64,000 nt of DNA from DATMER01 sp031390755 (GCA_031390755.1 JANMTS010000065.1:1-64000); one strand, 5' to 3'; shown: positions 44,091 to 53,219, numbered from the stretch's first letter. Numbers and translations: made by a program. The notes: generated from the letters alone by a model not told the origin.

Positions 44091-44468
44091 TCAACCGACT
44101 CTTGCGATGAAATCGATCTCCACCAGCGCCGCCTTCGGCAGCGCCGCGACCTGCACCGTCGAGCGGGCCGGCCGGTGGTCGCCCATCGCCTCCGCATAGA
44201 TCGCGTTCAGCTTGGGGAAATCCCCCAGGTCGGTGACGTAGACCGTCGCCTTCACGACGTCCGAGAACGTGCAGCCGGCGCTGGCCAGAACCTGCTTCAG
44301 ATTTTCAAACACCCTCCTGGCCTGGGCCTCGAAGCCGCCGTCCACCAGCTCGCCGGTGGCGGGATCGATCGCCACCTGTCCGGACGTATAGAGCCAGCCG
44401 TCGATCATCACGGCCTGCGAGTAGGGGCCGATGGCCTTGGGGGCGTAGTCGGTGTGAAGGAATTGCAT
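44091..44468 (-). CDS. RidA-family enamine/imine deaminase
   Basis: A 125-aa RidA/YjgF/UK114 protein. The start ATG at 44468 follows GAGAG. Conserved pieces are APKAIGPYSQAVMIDGWLYT, SGQVAIDP, AQARRVFENLKQVLASAG, VVKATVYVTDLGDFPKLNAI and RPARSTVQVAALPKAALVEI, including the catalytic Arg in the last stretch. It hydrolyses reactive 2-aminoacrylate and related imines, which protects PLP enzymes; threonine-using PLP enzymes such as the neighbour are relevant, though the genes are convergent. Confidence 0.95.
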   Translation of the reverse strand: MQFLHTDYAPKAIGPYSQAVMIDGWLYTSGQVAIDPATGELVDGGFEAQARRVFENLKQVLASAGCTFSDVVKATVYVTDLGDFPKLNAIYAEAMGDHRPARSTVQVAALPKAALVEIDFIARVG

Positions 44469-44494
44469 CGCTCTCGGATCTCCGCAGAAGAAAG

Positions 44495-45070
44495 TCAGGA
44501 AGGGGACGACGGTTCCGTTTCAGAATCAGGAGTCTCGACGACTCCAATGTAGGGAAGGTTGCGGTAGCGCTCGTCGAAGTCGAGGCCGTAGCCGACCACG
44601 AAGAGGTTCTCGATCTCGAAGCCGCGGTATTCGATGGGCACCTCGACCTCGCGGCGCGAAACCTTGTCGAGCAGCGCGCAGAGCCGCACGCTCCGGGCGC
44701 CCCGGAACTTGAGCAGCGAGAGCACCGTGCGCAGCGTGTGGCCCGTGTCCACGATGTCCTCGATGAGCAGGACATCCTTGTCGCGCAGGGGCAGGTCCAC
44801 ATCCTTGCGGATGCGGACCTCGTCCGAGGTCGTGCCGCTGCCGTAGCTCGACGTCTGGAAGAAATCGATGCGGACCGGGACCGTGACCTGCTTGAGCAGG
44901 TCCGTCATGAAGAAGACCGACCCCTTGAGCACGCCGATGACGATCAGATCGTCGTCGCCTGCCGCTTTGTCCGCATAGTCCCGATTGATGTCCGCCGCCA
45001 GCGCCGCGACGCGGCGCTCGAGGTCTTCCCGGGAGATCAGGACGCGGACGTTTTCCTTTCCCATCGCCAT
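44495..45070 (-). CDS. hpt: Hypoxanthine phosphoribosyltransferase
   Basis: Salvages hypoxanthine/guanine to IMP/GMP. The 191-aa protein is best started at ATG 45070 (MAMGKENVRVLIS), 26 bp upstream of the ridA-like gene's end of the operon. The PPi-binding GVLKGSVFFMTDLLKQV, flexible loop SSYGSGTTSDEVRI and the PRPP loop VLLIEDIVDTGHTL are intact. The C-terminus ends in a Pro/Ser tail. The 44 bp between this start and the divergent gene at 45115 must hold both promoters. Confidence 0.94.
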   Translation of the reverse strand: MAMGKENVRVLISREDLERRVAALAADINRDYADKAAGDDDLIVIGVLKGSVFFMTDLLKQVTVPVRIDFFQTSSYGSGTTSDEVRIRKDVDLPLRDKDVLLIEDIVDTGHTLRTVLSLLKFRGARSVRLCALLDKVSRREVEVPIEYRGFEIENLFVVGYGLDFDERYRNLPYIGVVETPDSETEPSSPS

Positions 45071-45114
45071 GGCGTAATATCCTCGAATCTTCCACGAATG
45101 GATTGGAATGAACA

Positions 45115-46710
45115 ATGGCGACCGTCCAGGAGCTGAACACCCTTCACCGCCGCTACTCCGATACCTCTCACCGGTTCCGGGCGGGCTGGACGTTCCACCA
45201 GTTTCTCCAGAGCCTCGGGAAAAGCCTTCTTCATCGGGTGGAAGATCCGTACTCCGCCGATTTCCAGGATCTCTACACCGGGCTGAAGGAGATCTCGCAG
45301 AGCCTCAACGCCTCGGAAACGGACCGGATCCGGACCCGGCTCGAGCTCATCGAACGGCGGCTCGCCGACCTCCTGGACGCGCTCGACGCGGAGGATAGCA
45401 GAGTCCCTCCCGACTTGCTGCGGCAGTTCTTTCGCCGCGTGCGGTCGTACGACGAGAAGATTCTCACGCAGCTCGTCAAGTTCTACCTGTACATGCAGAA
45501 GGACGACGACTGGGACGACGACCGCCTCGACAAGGTCGACTTCCTGCTGGCCCGGCTGAGCGAGGAGGAGGACGAGCGCGGCGGCGACCCCCGGCTGGGC
45601 GACTACCGCCGGCTGGCCGAGATCTTTCACGGCCTGTGGGCGCAGCTCGACGCGGCGCCGCCGGACGAGGCCGATCTGCGCGCCCGGAAGTCCGCCGTCG
45701 AAGCCATCCGCGCCGAGGCCGGCCAGACCGAGAGCCTCGAGGAGCTGAACGAGTCGACCCTGATCCGCCGCTACCGCGACCTCAAGCACAACCTCGGGAG
45801 CCTCTACTTCCATCCCGACCTGCTGCTGGCGATCCAGGAAACCAACCTGGCCTTCAAGAACCGCATCAACAAGCTCTACCGCCAGGAAGAGCAGCGCATC
45901 GTCGCCGAGTACCAGCGGGTGTTCGAGCTGGAGCGCGAGATGTCGTCGGACAACCAGCTCGACCAGGAGCTGTCCGAGTTCCGCGAGGCCATCGAGAAGT
46001 TCGAGAAGCAGCTCCAGCGCGAGGAGTTCAAGCTGGAGGACATCGCCTCGATCCGCCAGCGGGTGCGCGACATCATGCCGCGCCTGACCGCGGCGGCCCG
46101 CGAAGAGGCCGAAGAGCCGCCGAGCGGGACGGTGCGCATTCCTCCTGACATGCCGACCGGCGAGTTCTTCCTCGCCGGCTCGGGCGAGGCCGCCCGCGCG
46201 CACCTGGGCGACCTGGAGGACGTGCTCGGCGAGCCGTTCCGCCGTCTGGCCAAAGCCCTCCACGACACCAGCCAGGAGCTGCAGCCGGAGCGCATCGTCC
46301 TGCTGCCCGACATCTTTCCCCTGCGCCTGGAGCCGCGCGAGGTGGTCGCGTTCCGCCGCCGCTACGGCCGCCGGGAGCACGACCGCGAGCTGGAGCAGTT
46401 CCTCCTCGAAGCCGCGGCGCTGCGCATCCGGATCAACGAGGAGGCGCAGGAGATCACCAGCATCATGGACGAGACCTCCGTCACCGGGGAATCGCCCTCC
46501 TACGCCCGCGCCCGCTTGACCTCGCGCGCCGCGGACGAGTACCTGTGGCGTTTCAACCACATGCTCAGCCGGACGGTGCTCACGGGCGACGCCGCCGAAT
46601 CGCGGCAGATCGAGGTTCTGCGCATGCGCCTGATGCGCGACTATTCGGGCCTCTGGCTGCTGGCCTACAAGCCGTTCTTCAGCCGCCGTCCCGGCATGAC
46701 CCTGATGTAG
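45115..46710 (+). CDS. Unrecognised 531-aa helical protein
   Basis: A long, soluble, charged and almost wholly helical protein with coiled-coil stretches (RQEEQRIVAEYQRVFELERE, LSEFREAIEKFEKQLQREEF). It has no signal peptide, membrane segment or recognised domain. It begins MATVQELNTLHRRYSDTSHR. It is divergent from hpt and precedes a GNAT gene by 35 bp. Gene-like codon use throughout and absence of overlap with a better frame make it a secure coding region. Function unknown; a structural or scaffolding role would fit the composition. Confidence 0.82.
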   Translation: MATVQELNTLHRRYSDTSHRFRAGWTFHQFLQSLGKSLLHRVEDPYSADFQDLYTGLKEISQSLNASETDRIRTRLELIERRLADLLDALDAEDSRVPPDLLRQFFRRVRSYDEKILTQLVKFYLYMQKDDDWDDDRLDKVDFLLARLSEEEDERGGDPRLGDYRRLAEIFHGLWAQLDAAPPDEADLRARKSAVEAIRAEAGQTESLEELNESTLIRRYRDLKHNLGSLYFHPDLLLAIQETNLAFKNRINKLYRQEEQRIVAEYQRVFELEREMSSDNQLDQELSEFREAIEKFEKQLQREEFKLEDIASIRQRVRDIMPRLTAAAREEAEEPPSGTVRIPPDMPTGEFFLAGSGEAARAHLGDLEDVLGEPFRRLAKALHDTSQELQPERIVLLPDIFPLRLEPREVVAFRRRYGRREHDRELEQFLLEAAALRIRINEEAQEITSIMDETSVTGESPSYARARLTSRAADEYLWRFNHMLSRTVLTGDAAESRQIEVLRMRLMRDYSGLWLLAYKPFFSRRPGMTLM

Positions 46711-46745
46711 GGCAGGCCGGGACCGGCGACCCCGTTACCCCGGTG

Positions 46746-47843
46746 ATGCCCTTCACGCTCCTCGACGCCTCGTCCGGTGCCGGGCTGGAGGCCTTCCTTC
46801 GCCTGCCGGCCCAGGTCTACCGGGACGATCCCGGCTACAACGCTCCCACCCGCAAGGACGTCCTTGCCAGCTTGTTCCGGCCCGCGTTCGCCGGCTCCCA
46901 GAAGGCCTGGGTCGCTGTCGAAGCCGGCTGGCCGCGGGCGCGGATCGTGGCCCGTCTCTCTCCTGTTCTTCGCGATCCCGAAGGCCGGCCGTACGGAATG
47001 CTCGGTTTCTTCGAGGCTCTGCCTGACGCTGAAGACGCGGTGGGCCAGCTCTTCGAGGAGTCGATCGGCTGGCTCCGGCAGGCCGGCGCGGGCGAGGTGA
47101 TCGGCCCGATGGACGGCGACACCTGGCACAAGCACCGGCTGAGCGTCGGACCCTGGGACGATCCGCCGTTCCTGCTGGAGCCCTACAATCCTCCGGGCTA
47201 CCCAGAGATGTGGGAGGCGAACGGCTTCGAGGTGCTGGAGACCTACGCCTCGAAGCGGGTGGAGCCGGCCGTCGTCGCGGCCCATCTGGAGCCTGGACGG
47301 CAGACCGCGCTCTCGGCCGGCTACCGGCTGCGCCGCCTCGACGCGGGCCGCTTCGAGGACGAGCTGCGGCGGATCTATCAGATGTCCCGGACCGTCTTCG
47401 CCCGGAACTTCCTCTACACGGAGATCTCCGAGCCCGAGTTCCTGGGCCTCTACGCCGGAGCCCGCCGGCTGATCGATTCGGACCTCATCTGGTTCGCCCG
47501 GGCTCCGGACGGCGAGGATGCCGGCTTCCTCTTCGCCTACCCGGACCGTTTTCGGGCGGTCGCCGCGCTTCGCGGCCGGAGAGACCCGATCGCGCTGCTC
47601 CGATATCTCGCTCGCCGCAACGATGTGGAGGCCGTGAACGTGAAGACGATCGGCGTTCTGCCGGAGCACCGCCGGTCCGGCCTCGGCGCCGCGCTCATGG
47701 CTCAGGGTCATCTCATGGCGATGGAGAAGGGATACCGGCTGGCCAATCACTGCCTCTATCGGGAGGGCAATCCTTCCGGCGAGATGGACGGCGGAACCGG
47801 ACGCCTGCTGCGGCGCTATCACCTGTACAGGCTCCGGCCATGA
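46746..47843 (+). CDS. GNAT-family N-acyltransferase
   Basis: A 365-aa protein starting at ATG 46746 (GTG 46743 is possible). The C-terminal GNAT fold shows the acetyl-CoA loop VKTIGVLPEHRRSGLGAALM. The N-terminal two thirds (FLRLPAQVYRDDPGYNAPTR, IGPMDGDTWHKHRLSVGPWD, PPFLLEPYNPPGYPEMWEAN) match the extended GNAT type often seen beside lipid or ligase genes. Its stop overlaps the start of the AMP-binding gene (ATGA), so the two products probably act in one pathway. The substrate is unknown. Confidence 0.85.
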   Translation: MPFTLLDASSGAGLEAFLRLPAQVYRDDPGYNAPTRKDVLASLFRPAFAGSQKAWVAVEAGWPRARIVARLSPVLRDPEGRPYGMLGFFEALPDAEDAVGQLFEESIGWLRQAGAGEVIGPMDGDTWHKHRLSVGPWDDPPFLLEPYNPPGYPEMWEANGFEVLETYASKRVEPAVVAAHLEPGRQTALSAGYRLRRLDAGRFEDELRRIYQMSRTVFARNFLYTEISEPEFLGLYAGARRLIDSDLIWFARAPDGEDAGFLFAYPDRFRAVAALRGRRDPIALLRYLARRNDVEAVNVKTIGVLPEHRRSGLGAALMAQGHLMAMEKGYRLANHCLYREGNPSGEMDGGTGRLLRRYHLYRLRP

Positions 47844-49456
47844 AATCGCCAGCGCACAACGTCCTCTCCATCCTCGCGGAGAACGCCCGGCGCTGGCCGG
47901 ACCGGCCGGCGCTGATCCTCAAGGACACGTCCATCTCCTTCGCCGGCTTGCGGGAGCGCACGGACCGAGCCTCCGCCGGGCTGCGGAGCCAGGGGCTGCG
48001 GCCGGGCGACCGGGCGATCGTCATGATCCCCATGTCCATCGACCTCTACGTGGCGATGCTCGCGCTGCTCGACCTGGGAGCCGTCGCGGTCTTCGTAGAC
48101 CCCTGGATCGGCTGGAAGCAGATTGCGGCTTTCGCAGCGTTCGCGGAGCCCCGGGCCTACCTGGGCATCCCCCGCAGTCATGTCCTGAGACTGTTCTCGG
48201 GCCGCCTGCGCTCGATCCCGATCACCGTCACCACGGGCGGGCGGCTCGGCCCGCTGCCGGCGCGGCGCACCCTGTCCGAGATCGAGGAGCCGCCGGGCGA
48301 CGGCGACGTTCACGCGGCCGGGCTGGACGATCCCGCGCTCATCACCTTTACCAGCGGCTCCAGCGGCGAGCCCAAGGGAGCGAACCGGACCCACCGCTTC
48401 CTGCTCGCCCAGCACGGCGCGCTGTCCGCCGAGTTTCCCAGCCGGGACGGCGACGTGGACATGCCGATGTTCCCGGTGTTCGCGCTCAACAACCTGGCGG
48501 TCGGCGTCCCCTCCGTGGTGCCGGCCATGGACTTCCGCCGCGTCGACCAGGTGGACGCCCGGATCCTGCTCGGCCAGATGCGCGACCACGGCGTCACCAC
48601 CTGCACGGCTTCGTCCCCGTTCTTCGACCGCATCGCCGCCTCTATAGAAAGGACGGGCGACCGGCCCGCCCTGCGGCGCATCCTGACCGGCGGCGCCCCG
48701 GTCTCCGACGCCCAACTCGCCGCCTGGGGTAAGGCGCTGCCCGAGACCGAGATCTTCGTCGCCTACGGCTCGACCGAGGCCGAGCCCGTCGCGCACCTGA
48801 GCGCCGAGGAGAGGCTGGCCGCGGTCAGCGACGTCCGCCCCGACAGCCCCGGATTCTGCGCCGGCCGCCCCATCGAGCGAATTCGAGCCAAGGTCATCCG
48901 CATTCACGATGGACCGGTGGAGCTAGGACCGGACGGCTGGGAGGGCTGGGAGCTGCCGCAGGGAGAGATCGGAGAGCTCGTCGTGACCGGCGAGCACGTC
49001 TGCCGCGACTACTACCGCAATCCGGGCGCCGTGAAAGAGAACAAGATTTTCGGACCATCAGGGGCTGTCTGGCACCGGATGGGAGACACCGGCTATCTTG
49101 ACGGCCAGGGCCGGTTCTGGATCGCCGGCCGCGTCCATTCAACCGTCCGTCGCGGAGACGCTCTCGTTCATCCCCAACTCGTCGAGCAGGCCGCCTGCGC
49201 CGGCGATTCCCGCCTCCTCCGGGCCGCCGCCGTGGGGCTGCCCGACTCCGAGCTGGGGCAGAAGGTCGTGCTGGTCCTCCAGGTTCGGAAGGACGCGGAC
49301 CGGGCCGGGCTGGAGCAGGACATCAAGGCCCGCCTCGCCGCAGCCGGGCAGCCCGCCGACGAGATCCGCTTCACCTCCGAGCCCCTCCCGGTCGACCCCC
49401 GCCACAACAGCAAGATCGACTACGGCAAGCTCCGCTCCTCTCTTCAGCGCTCCTGA
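47840..49456 (+). CDS. AMP-binding enzyme, OleC-like (beta-lactone synthetase or acyl-CoA ligase)
   Basis: A 538-aa ANL-superfamily enzyme. The P-loop-like motif is FTSGSSGEPKGANRTH; other motifs are FVAYGSTEAEP (A5) and MGDTGYLDGQGRFWIAGR (A7/A8). The C-terminal lysine region is DPRHNSKIDYGKL. The stretch DVDMPMFPVFALNNLAVGVP is characteristic of OleC-type enzymes, which make beta-lactones from beta-hydroxy acids in olefin synthesis. The genes for OleA, OleB and OleD are absent here, so the reaction is uncertain. It is translationally coupled to the GNAT gene. Confidence 0.82.
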   Translation: MKSPAHNVLSILAENARRWPDRPALILKDTSISFAGLRERTDRASAGLRSQGLRPGDRAIVMIPMSIDLYVAMLALLDLGAVAVFVDPWIGWKQIAAFAAFAEPRAYLGIPRSHVLRLFSGRLRSIPITVTTGGRLGPLPARRTLSEIEEPPGDGDVHAAGLDDPALITFTSGSSGEPKGANRTHRFLLAQHGALSAEFPSRDGDVDMPMFPVFALNNLAVGVPSVVPAMDFRRVDQVDARILLGQMRDHGVTTCTASSPFFDRIAASIERTGDRPALRRILTGGAPVSDAQLAAWGKALPETEIFVAYGSTEAEPVAHLSAEERLAAVSDVRPDSPGFCAGRPIERIRAKVIRIHDGPVELGPDGWEGWELPQGEIGELVVTGEHVCRDYYRNPGAVKENKIFGPSGAVWHRMGDTGYLDGQGRFWIAGRVHSTVRRGDALVHPQLVEQAACAGDSRLLRAAAVGLPDSELGQKVVLVLQVRKDADRAGLEQDIKARLAAAGQPADEIRFTSEPLPVDPRHNSKIDYGKLRSSLQRS

Positions 49457-49468
49457 CCCGGATCTTGC

Positions 49469-49498
49469 AAGACTGAGTCACTCCGGTGACGAAGTCTT
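49469..49498. terminator. Hairpin after the AMP-binding gene
   Basis: AAGACT-GA-GTCAC-TCCG-GTGAC-GA-AGTCTT: two perfect stem parts around a GA/GA internal loop. It lies 12 bp after the stop codon at 49456 and runs into the TTGACA of the next promoter. Confidence 0.55.
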
Positions 49499-49526
49499 GA
49501 CAAGGACTAATACTCATGAGTAGCAT
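49497..49526 (+). promoter_or_regulatory. Promoter of the nadABC operon with operator-like palindrome
   Basis: TTGACA (49497-49502), 18 nt, TAGCAT (49521-49526). The perfect 12-bp palindrome TACTCATGAGTA (49511-49522) sits in the spacer, the classical place for a repressor. A second palindrome with the same CTCA/TGAG arms lies at 49570-49588. Confidence 0.55.
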
Positions 49527-49533
49527 AAGTTCC

Positions 49534-49558
49534 AAGGCCGGCCTCCCCGGCCTTTCTT
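49534..49558 (+). terminator. Rho-independent terminator-like hairpin in the nad leader
   Basis: AAGGCCGG, 5-nt loop, CCGGCCTT followed by TCTT. It lies just downstream of the predicted nad transcription start, so it would either back up termination from the upstream gene or fold at the 5' end of the nad mRNA. Confidence 0.6.
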
Positions 49559-49569
49559 CATACCGTGAA

Positions 49570-49588
49570 TATGCTCAGGCTGAGCATA
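49570..49588. promoter_or_regulatory. Palindrome in front of nadA
   Basis: TATGCTCAGGCTGAGCATA: perfect 8-bp arms around GGC, directly before the ribosome site (GGGGGA) of nadA. Shares CTCA/TGAG with the palindrome at 49511-49522. It could be a DNA operator or an mRNA hairpin controlling nadA translation. Confidence 0.5.
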
Positions 49589-49601
49589 GGGGGAATGTCG
49601 A

Positions 49602-50660
49602 ATGAGCCTGCTGGATTCCTCGAACGCCGCACCGGCCCTGGAGTACACCCCTGCCGTCGCCCATGCCACCGCCGCGATCCGCGAGCGGGTTGAGTCCGTG
49701 ATCCCGGCCCTGGAATGGCCGGTCCATGCGCCGTACATCGCCGCCATCAACGAGCTGAAGCGGCAGCGCAACGCTGTCATTCTGGCGCACAACTATCAGA
49801 CGCCCGAGATCTTCCATGGCGTGGCCGACTACGTCGGCGACTCGCTGGGCCTCGCCCAGCAGGGCGCGAAGACCGACGCCGACGTGATCGTCCTCGCGGG
49901 CGTCCACTTCATGGCGGAGACCGCCAAGATCCTGTCGCCCGAGAAGACCATCCTGACCCCGGACCCGCTGGCCGGCTGCTCGCTCGCCGCCTCGATCACG
50001 GGCGCGGACATCCGTCTGCTGCGCGAGCGCTATCCCGGCGTGCCGGTGGTGACCTACGTCAACACCTCGGCCGACGTGAAGGCCGAAACCGACATCTGCT
50101 GCACCTCGGCCAACGCCGTGGCCATCGTCGAGTCGCTCGGCGTCGACCGCGTGATCTTCCTGCCCGACGAATTCCTGGGCAAGTGGGTGGCCACGCAGAC
50201 GGACGTCCAGCTCATCCTCTGGAAGGGTCATTGCGAGGTCCACGAGCGCTTCACCGGCGAGGATCTGCGGCAGTACCGGCAGGCCTACGGTGGGCAGGCG
50301 GTCGGCCAGGGCGACATCCAGATCCTGGCCCACCCGGAGTGCCCGCCGGAGGTGCTCGCCGAGGCCGATTTCGTCGGCTCCACCGCGGCCATGATCCGCT
50401 ACGTGGGCGACAACCGGCCGCGCCGGGTGGTGATGATCACCGAGTGCTCGATGAGCGACAACGTCTCCGTGGAGTTCCCGGACGTCGAGTTCGTGCGGCC
50501 CTGCCAGCTCTGCCCGCACATGAAGAGGATCACGCTGCCGAAGATCCTCCACTCGCTGCAGACGATGCAGCACGAGGTTCTCGTCGACCCGGAGATCGGG
50601 CGGCGGGCGAAGTTGGCGCTGGACCGGATGCTCGCGGTCGGCCGCCGGGAGGGCAAGTGA
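49602..50660 (+). CDS. nadA: Quinolinate synthase
   Basis: Condenses iminoaspartate with DHAP to quinolinate, using a 4Fe-4S cluster. The 352-aa protein has AVILAHNYQTPEIFHGVADY, then FMAETAKIL, and the three cluster cysteines: C126 (PLAGCSLAA), C247 (AHPECPPE) and the last Cys of RPCQLCPHMK. TSADVKAETDICCTSANAV is the active-site loop. Start ATG 49602 follows GGGGGA. First gene of nadA-nadB-nadC. Confidence 0.96.
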   Translation: MSLLDSSNAAPALEYTPAVAHATAAIRERVESVIPALEWPVHAPYIAAINELKRQRNAVILAHNYQTPEIFHGVADYVGDSLGLAQQGAKTDADVIVLAGVHFMAETAKILSPEKTILTPDPLAGCSLAASITGADIRLLRERYPGVPVVTYVNTSADVKAETDICCTSANAVAIVESLGVDRVIFLPDEFLGKWVATQTDVQLILWKGHCEVHERFTGEDLRQYRQAYGGQAVGQGDIQILAHPECPPEVLAEADFVGSTAAMIRYVGDNRPRRVVMITECSMSDNVSVEFPDVEFVRPCQLCPHMKRITLPKILHSLQTMQHEVLVDPEIGRRAKLALDRMLAVGRREGK

Positions 50661-52315
50661 ACGCGCCCCGCAGGATCGGAAACGTGGAGGAGCTTCCTGA
50701 GGTCATGACCTCGGACGTGCTCGTCGTCGGAACGGGCGCCGCGGGCCTGACCGCGGCCCTCGGCTGCGCGCCGCTCAGCGTCACCGTCCTCACCAAGACG
50801 ACGCTCGTCAGCGGCTCCAGCCCCTGGGCGCAGGGAGGCGTCGCCGCGGCCATGGGCACGGACGACACGCCGTCGCTCCACGCCGCCGACACCCTCGTCG
50901 CCGGAGCCGGGCTGTCCGACCCGGACGCCGTGAAGTTGCTGACCGGCGAGGGGCCGGAGCGCGTCCAGGCCCTGCTGAACATGGGAGCCCGCTTCGACCG
51001 CGACGCCGCGGGCGATCTCTCGTTCGGCCGCGAGGCCGCGCACAGCCGCCGCCGTATCCTGCACGCCAAGGACGCCACCGGCTCGGAGATCGTCCGCACC
51101 CTGGCCGAAGCCGTCCACCACGCGCCCGAGGTTCACGTGCTGGAGCGCACCTTCGCGGTCGACCTCGTGGTCGAGGACGGCCGGGCGGTGGGCGTGGTCG
51201 CCCTCCATGAGGACGGTCGCCGCGTGCTCCATCTGGCGAACGCCGTCGTGCTCGCCACCGGCGGCCCGGGCCAGCTCTATCTCCACACCACCAATCCGCG
51301 CGAGGCCACGGGCGACGGCCTGGCCATGGCCGCGCGGGCCGGCGTCCGGCTCGTCGACCTCGAGTTCGTGCAGTTCCATCCCACCGCGCTCGCCGTCGAG
51401 ACCGGGAGCGCGCCCATGCCGCTGCTCACCGAGGCGCTGCGGGGCGAGGGCGCCATCCTGATCGACGACCGCGGCGTCCGCTTCATGGGCGAGGAGCACC
51501 CGGACCTGGAGCTCGCGCCGCGCGATGTCGTGGCGCGGGCCATCTGGCGCCGCCTGATGGACGGGAGGAAGATCTTCCTGGACGCCCGCGAGGCCGTGGG
51601 CGAGGCCTTTCCCGAGCACTTTCCGACCGTGTTCGAGCTCTGCCGGCAGCACGGCCTCGACCCGCGCGTCGAGCCGATGCCCGTGGCGCCGGCCGCCCAC
51701 TACCACATGGGAGGCATCGCGGTGGACGGCTACGGCCGCTCCTCGCTGCCCGGCCTCTGGGCGTGCGGCGAGGTCTCCTCGACCGGCGTCCACGGCGCCA
51801 ACCGGCTGGCGAGCAACTCGCTCCTGGAGGCGCTCGTGTTCGGCGTCCGTGTGGCGGAAGACCTCAGGGAGAAGCTCGCCAAGCCCGGCCTTTCCAATCC
51901 CGGAAAAACTTCGGGCCGGCGTGTCCCCACCGTCCCGATCATCCCGGCGGGCACTTCGCGGGACGCGGAGACCCAACTCGCCGTCCGCCGCCTGATGTGG
52001 GAGAAGGTCGGCGTCGTGCGCGACGAGGCGGGCCTGACCGAATCCCTGGCCGGTCTGAAGGCCCTGGCCGACGCCGATCCCGAGATGGCGGGGGAGGCGC
52101 GCAACCTTCTCTGCGTGGCGCGGCTCGTGACGGCGGCGGCCCTCGCCAGGCACGAGAGCCGGGGCGGCCACTACCGCTCCGACTTCCCGCAGACCGATCC
52201 CGAGTGGCAGCACCACCTCTTCGTGACCGCGGGACCGGATGGAGGCGCCGTGGTCGAGGAGAGCGAAGGAACCGGAGTCGCGGAGCCGCGACTGGCCGTG
52301 GCGGGAGCGCGATGA
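50657..52315 (+). CDS. nadB: L-aspartate oxidase
   Basis: FAD enzyme that oxidises L-aspartate to iminoaspartate, the substrate of NadA. The 552-aa protein starts at GTG 50657 overlapping the nadA stop (GTGA). The FAD-binding GTGAAGLTAAL, SGSSPWAQGGVAAAMG, FQFHPTAL-type VQFHPTALAV, RFMGE, RDVVARAIWRR, PAAHYHMGGIAVD and GEVSSTGVHGANRLASNSLL are all present. The helical C-terminus is complete. An ATGA overlap leads into nadC. Confidence 0.96.
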   Translation: MNAPRRIGNVEELPEVMTSDVLVVGTGAAGLTAALGCAPLSVTVLTKTTLVSGSSPWAQGGVAAAMGTDDTPSLHAADTLVAGAGLSDPDAVKLLTGEGPERVQALLNMGARFDRDAAGDLSFGREAAHSRRRILHAKDATGSEIVRTLAEAVHHAPEVHVLERTFAVDLVVEDGRAVGVVALHEDGRRVLHLANAVVLATGGPGQLYLHTTNPREATGDGLAMAARAGVRLVDLEFVQFHPTALAVETGSAPMPLLTEALRGEGAILIDDRGVRFMGEEHPDLELAPRDVVARAIWRRLMDGRKIFLDAREAVGEAFPEHFPTVFELCRQHGLDPRVEPMPVAPAAHYHMGGIAVDGYGRSSLPGLWACGEVSSTGVHGANRLASNSLLEALVFGVRVAEDLREKLAKPGLSNPGKTSGRRVPTVPIIPAGTSRDAETQLAVRRLMWEKVGVVRDEAGLTESLAGLKALADADPEMAGEARNLLCVARLVTAAALARHESRGGHYRSDFPQTDPEWQHHLFVTAGPDGGAVVEESEGTGVAEPRLAVAGAR

Positions 52316-53190
52316 TGGCGAGCTTGGACAAGACCTTGCCCAGGATCGCCTCGTTGCCCCCCCTCCTCTACGAGCCGCTCGTCCGGCGCGCCCTGGAGGA
52401 GGATCTCGGCCGGGCCGGCGACCTCACCAGCGACGCGATCCTCCCGCCGGATCTCCAGGCCGAGGCCGTGATCGTCGCCCGCAAGGAGGGCCGGATCGCG
52501 GGGCTGACCGCCTCCGCGTCCGCCTTCCACATTCTCGATCCCACCGTCGAGGTTGAGGTTCTCTCCGGCGACGGCCGGGACGCCGAAGCGGGGGAGACCC
52601 TGGCCGTGGTGCGAGGCCCGGCGCGCTCGATCCTCACCGGAGAGCGCACGGCCCTGAACCTCCTGGGCCGACTCTGCGGCGTGGCCACCACCACCCGCAA
52701 CCTCGTCGCCCTGGTCGCCGAGCACGGCACGCGCATCGTCTGCACCCGCAAGACCACCCCGGGCCTGCGAGCCCTGGAGAAGTACGCCGTCAAGGCGGGA
52801 GGCGGCAGCAATCACCGCTTCGGCCTCGACGACGCCGTGCTGATCAAGGACAACCACGTGGCCCTGGCCGGAGGCGTCCGCCCCGCGGTGGAGCGCGCCC
52901 GCGCCTACGTTGGCCACCTCGTGAAGATCGAGCTGGAGGTCGACTCCCTCGCCCAGCTCCGCGAAGCCCTGGACCTGGGCGTCGACATCGTCCTGCTCGA
53001 CAACATGTCTCTCGAAACCCTGAGAGAGGCCGTGAGCCTCGCCAAGGGCAAGGCCCTCACCGAGGCCTCGGGAGGCATCACCCCCCAGACCGCCCCCGCG
53101 GTCGCCGCCACCGGAGTCGACATGATCTCCGTCGGCTGGCTCACCCACAGCTCGCCCTCGCTCGACGTCGCGCTCGACGTCCGCCTCTGA
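52312..53190 (+). CDS. nadC: Nicotinate-nucleotide pyrophosphorylase (carboxylating)
   Basis: Converts quinolinate and PRPP to nicotinate mononucleotide, closing the de novo block. The 292-aa protein shows EEDLGRAGDLTSDAIL, ERTALNLLGRLCGVATTTR, CTRKTTPGLRALEKYAVKAG, NHRFGLDDAVLIKDNH, IELEVDSLAQLREAL and LLDNMSLETLREAV. Start ATG 52312 overlaps the nadB stop (a second ATG follows at 52315). Confidence 0.96.
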   Translation: MMASLDKTLPRIASLPPLLYEPLVRRALEEDLGRAGDLTSDAILPPDLQAEAVIVARKEGRIAGLTASASAFHILDPTVEVEVLSGDGRDAEAGETLAVVRGPARSILTGERTALNLLGRLCGVATTTRNLVALVAEHGTRIVCTRKTTPGLRALEKYAVKAGGGSNHRFGLDDAVLIKDNHVALAGGVRPAVERARAYVGHLVKIELEVDSLAQLREALDLGVDIVLLDNMSLETLREAVSLAKGKALTEASGGITPQTAPAVAATGVDMISVGWLTHSSPSLDVALDVRL

Positions 53191-53219
53191 CCGTCCGCTG
53201 GAAGAGCCCCGCTGGGAGC

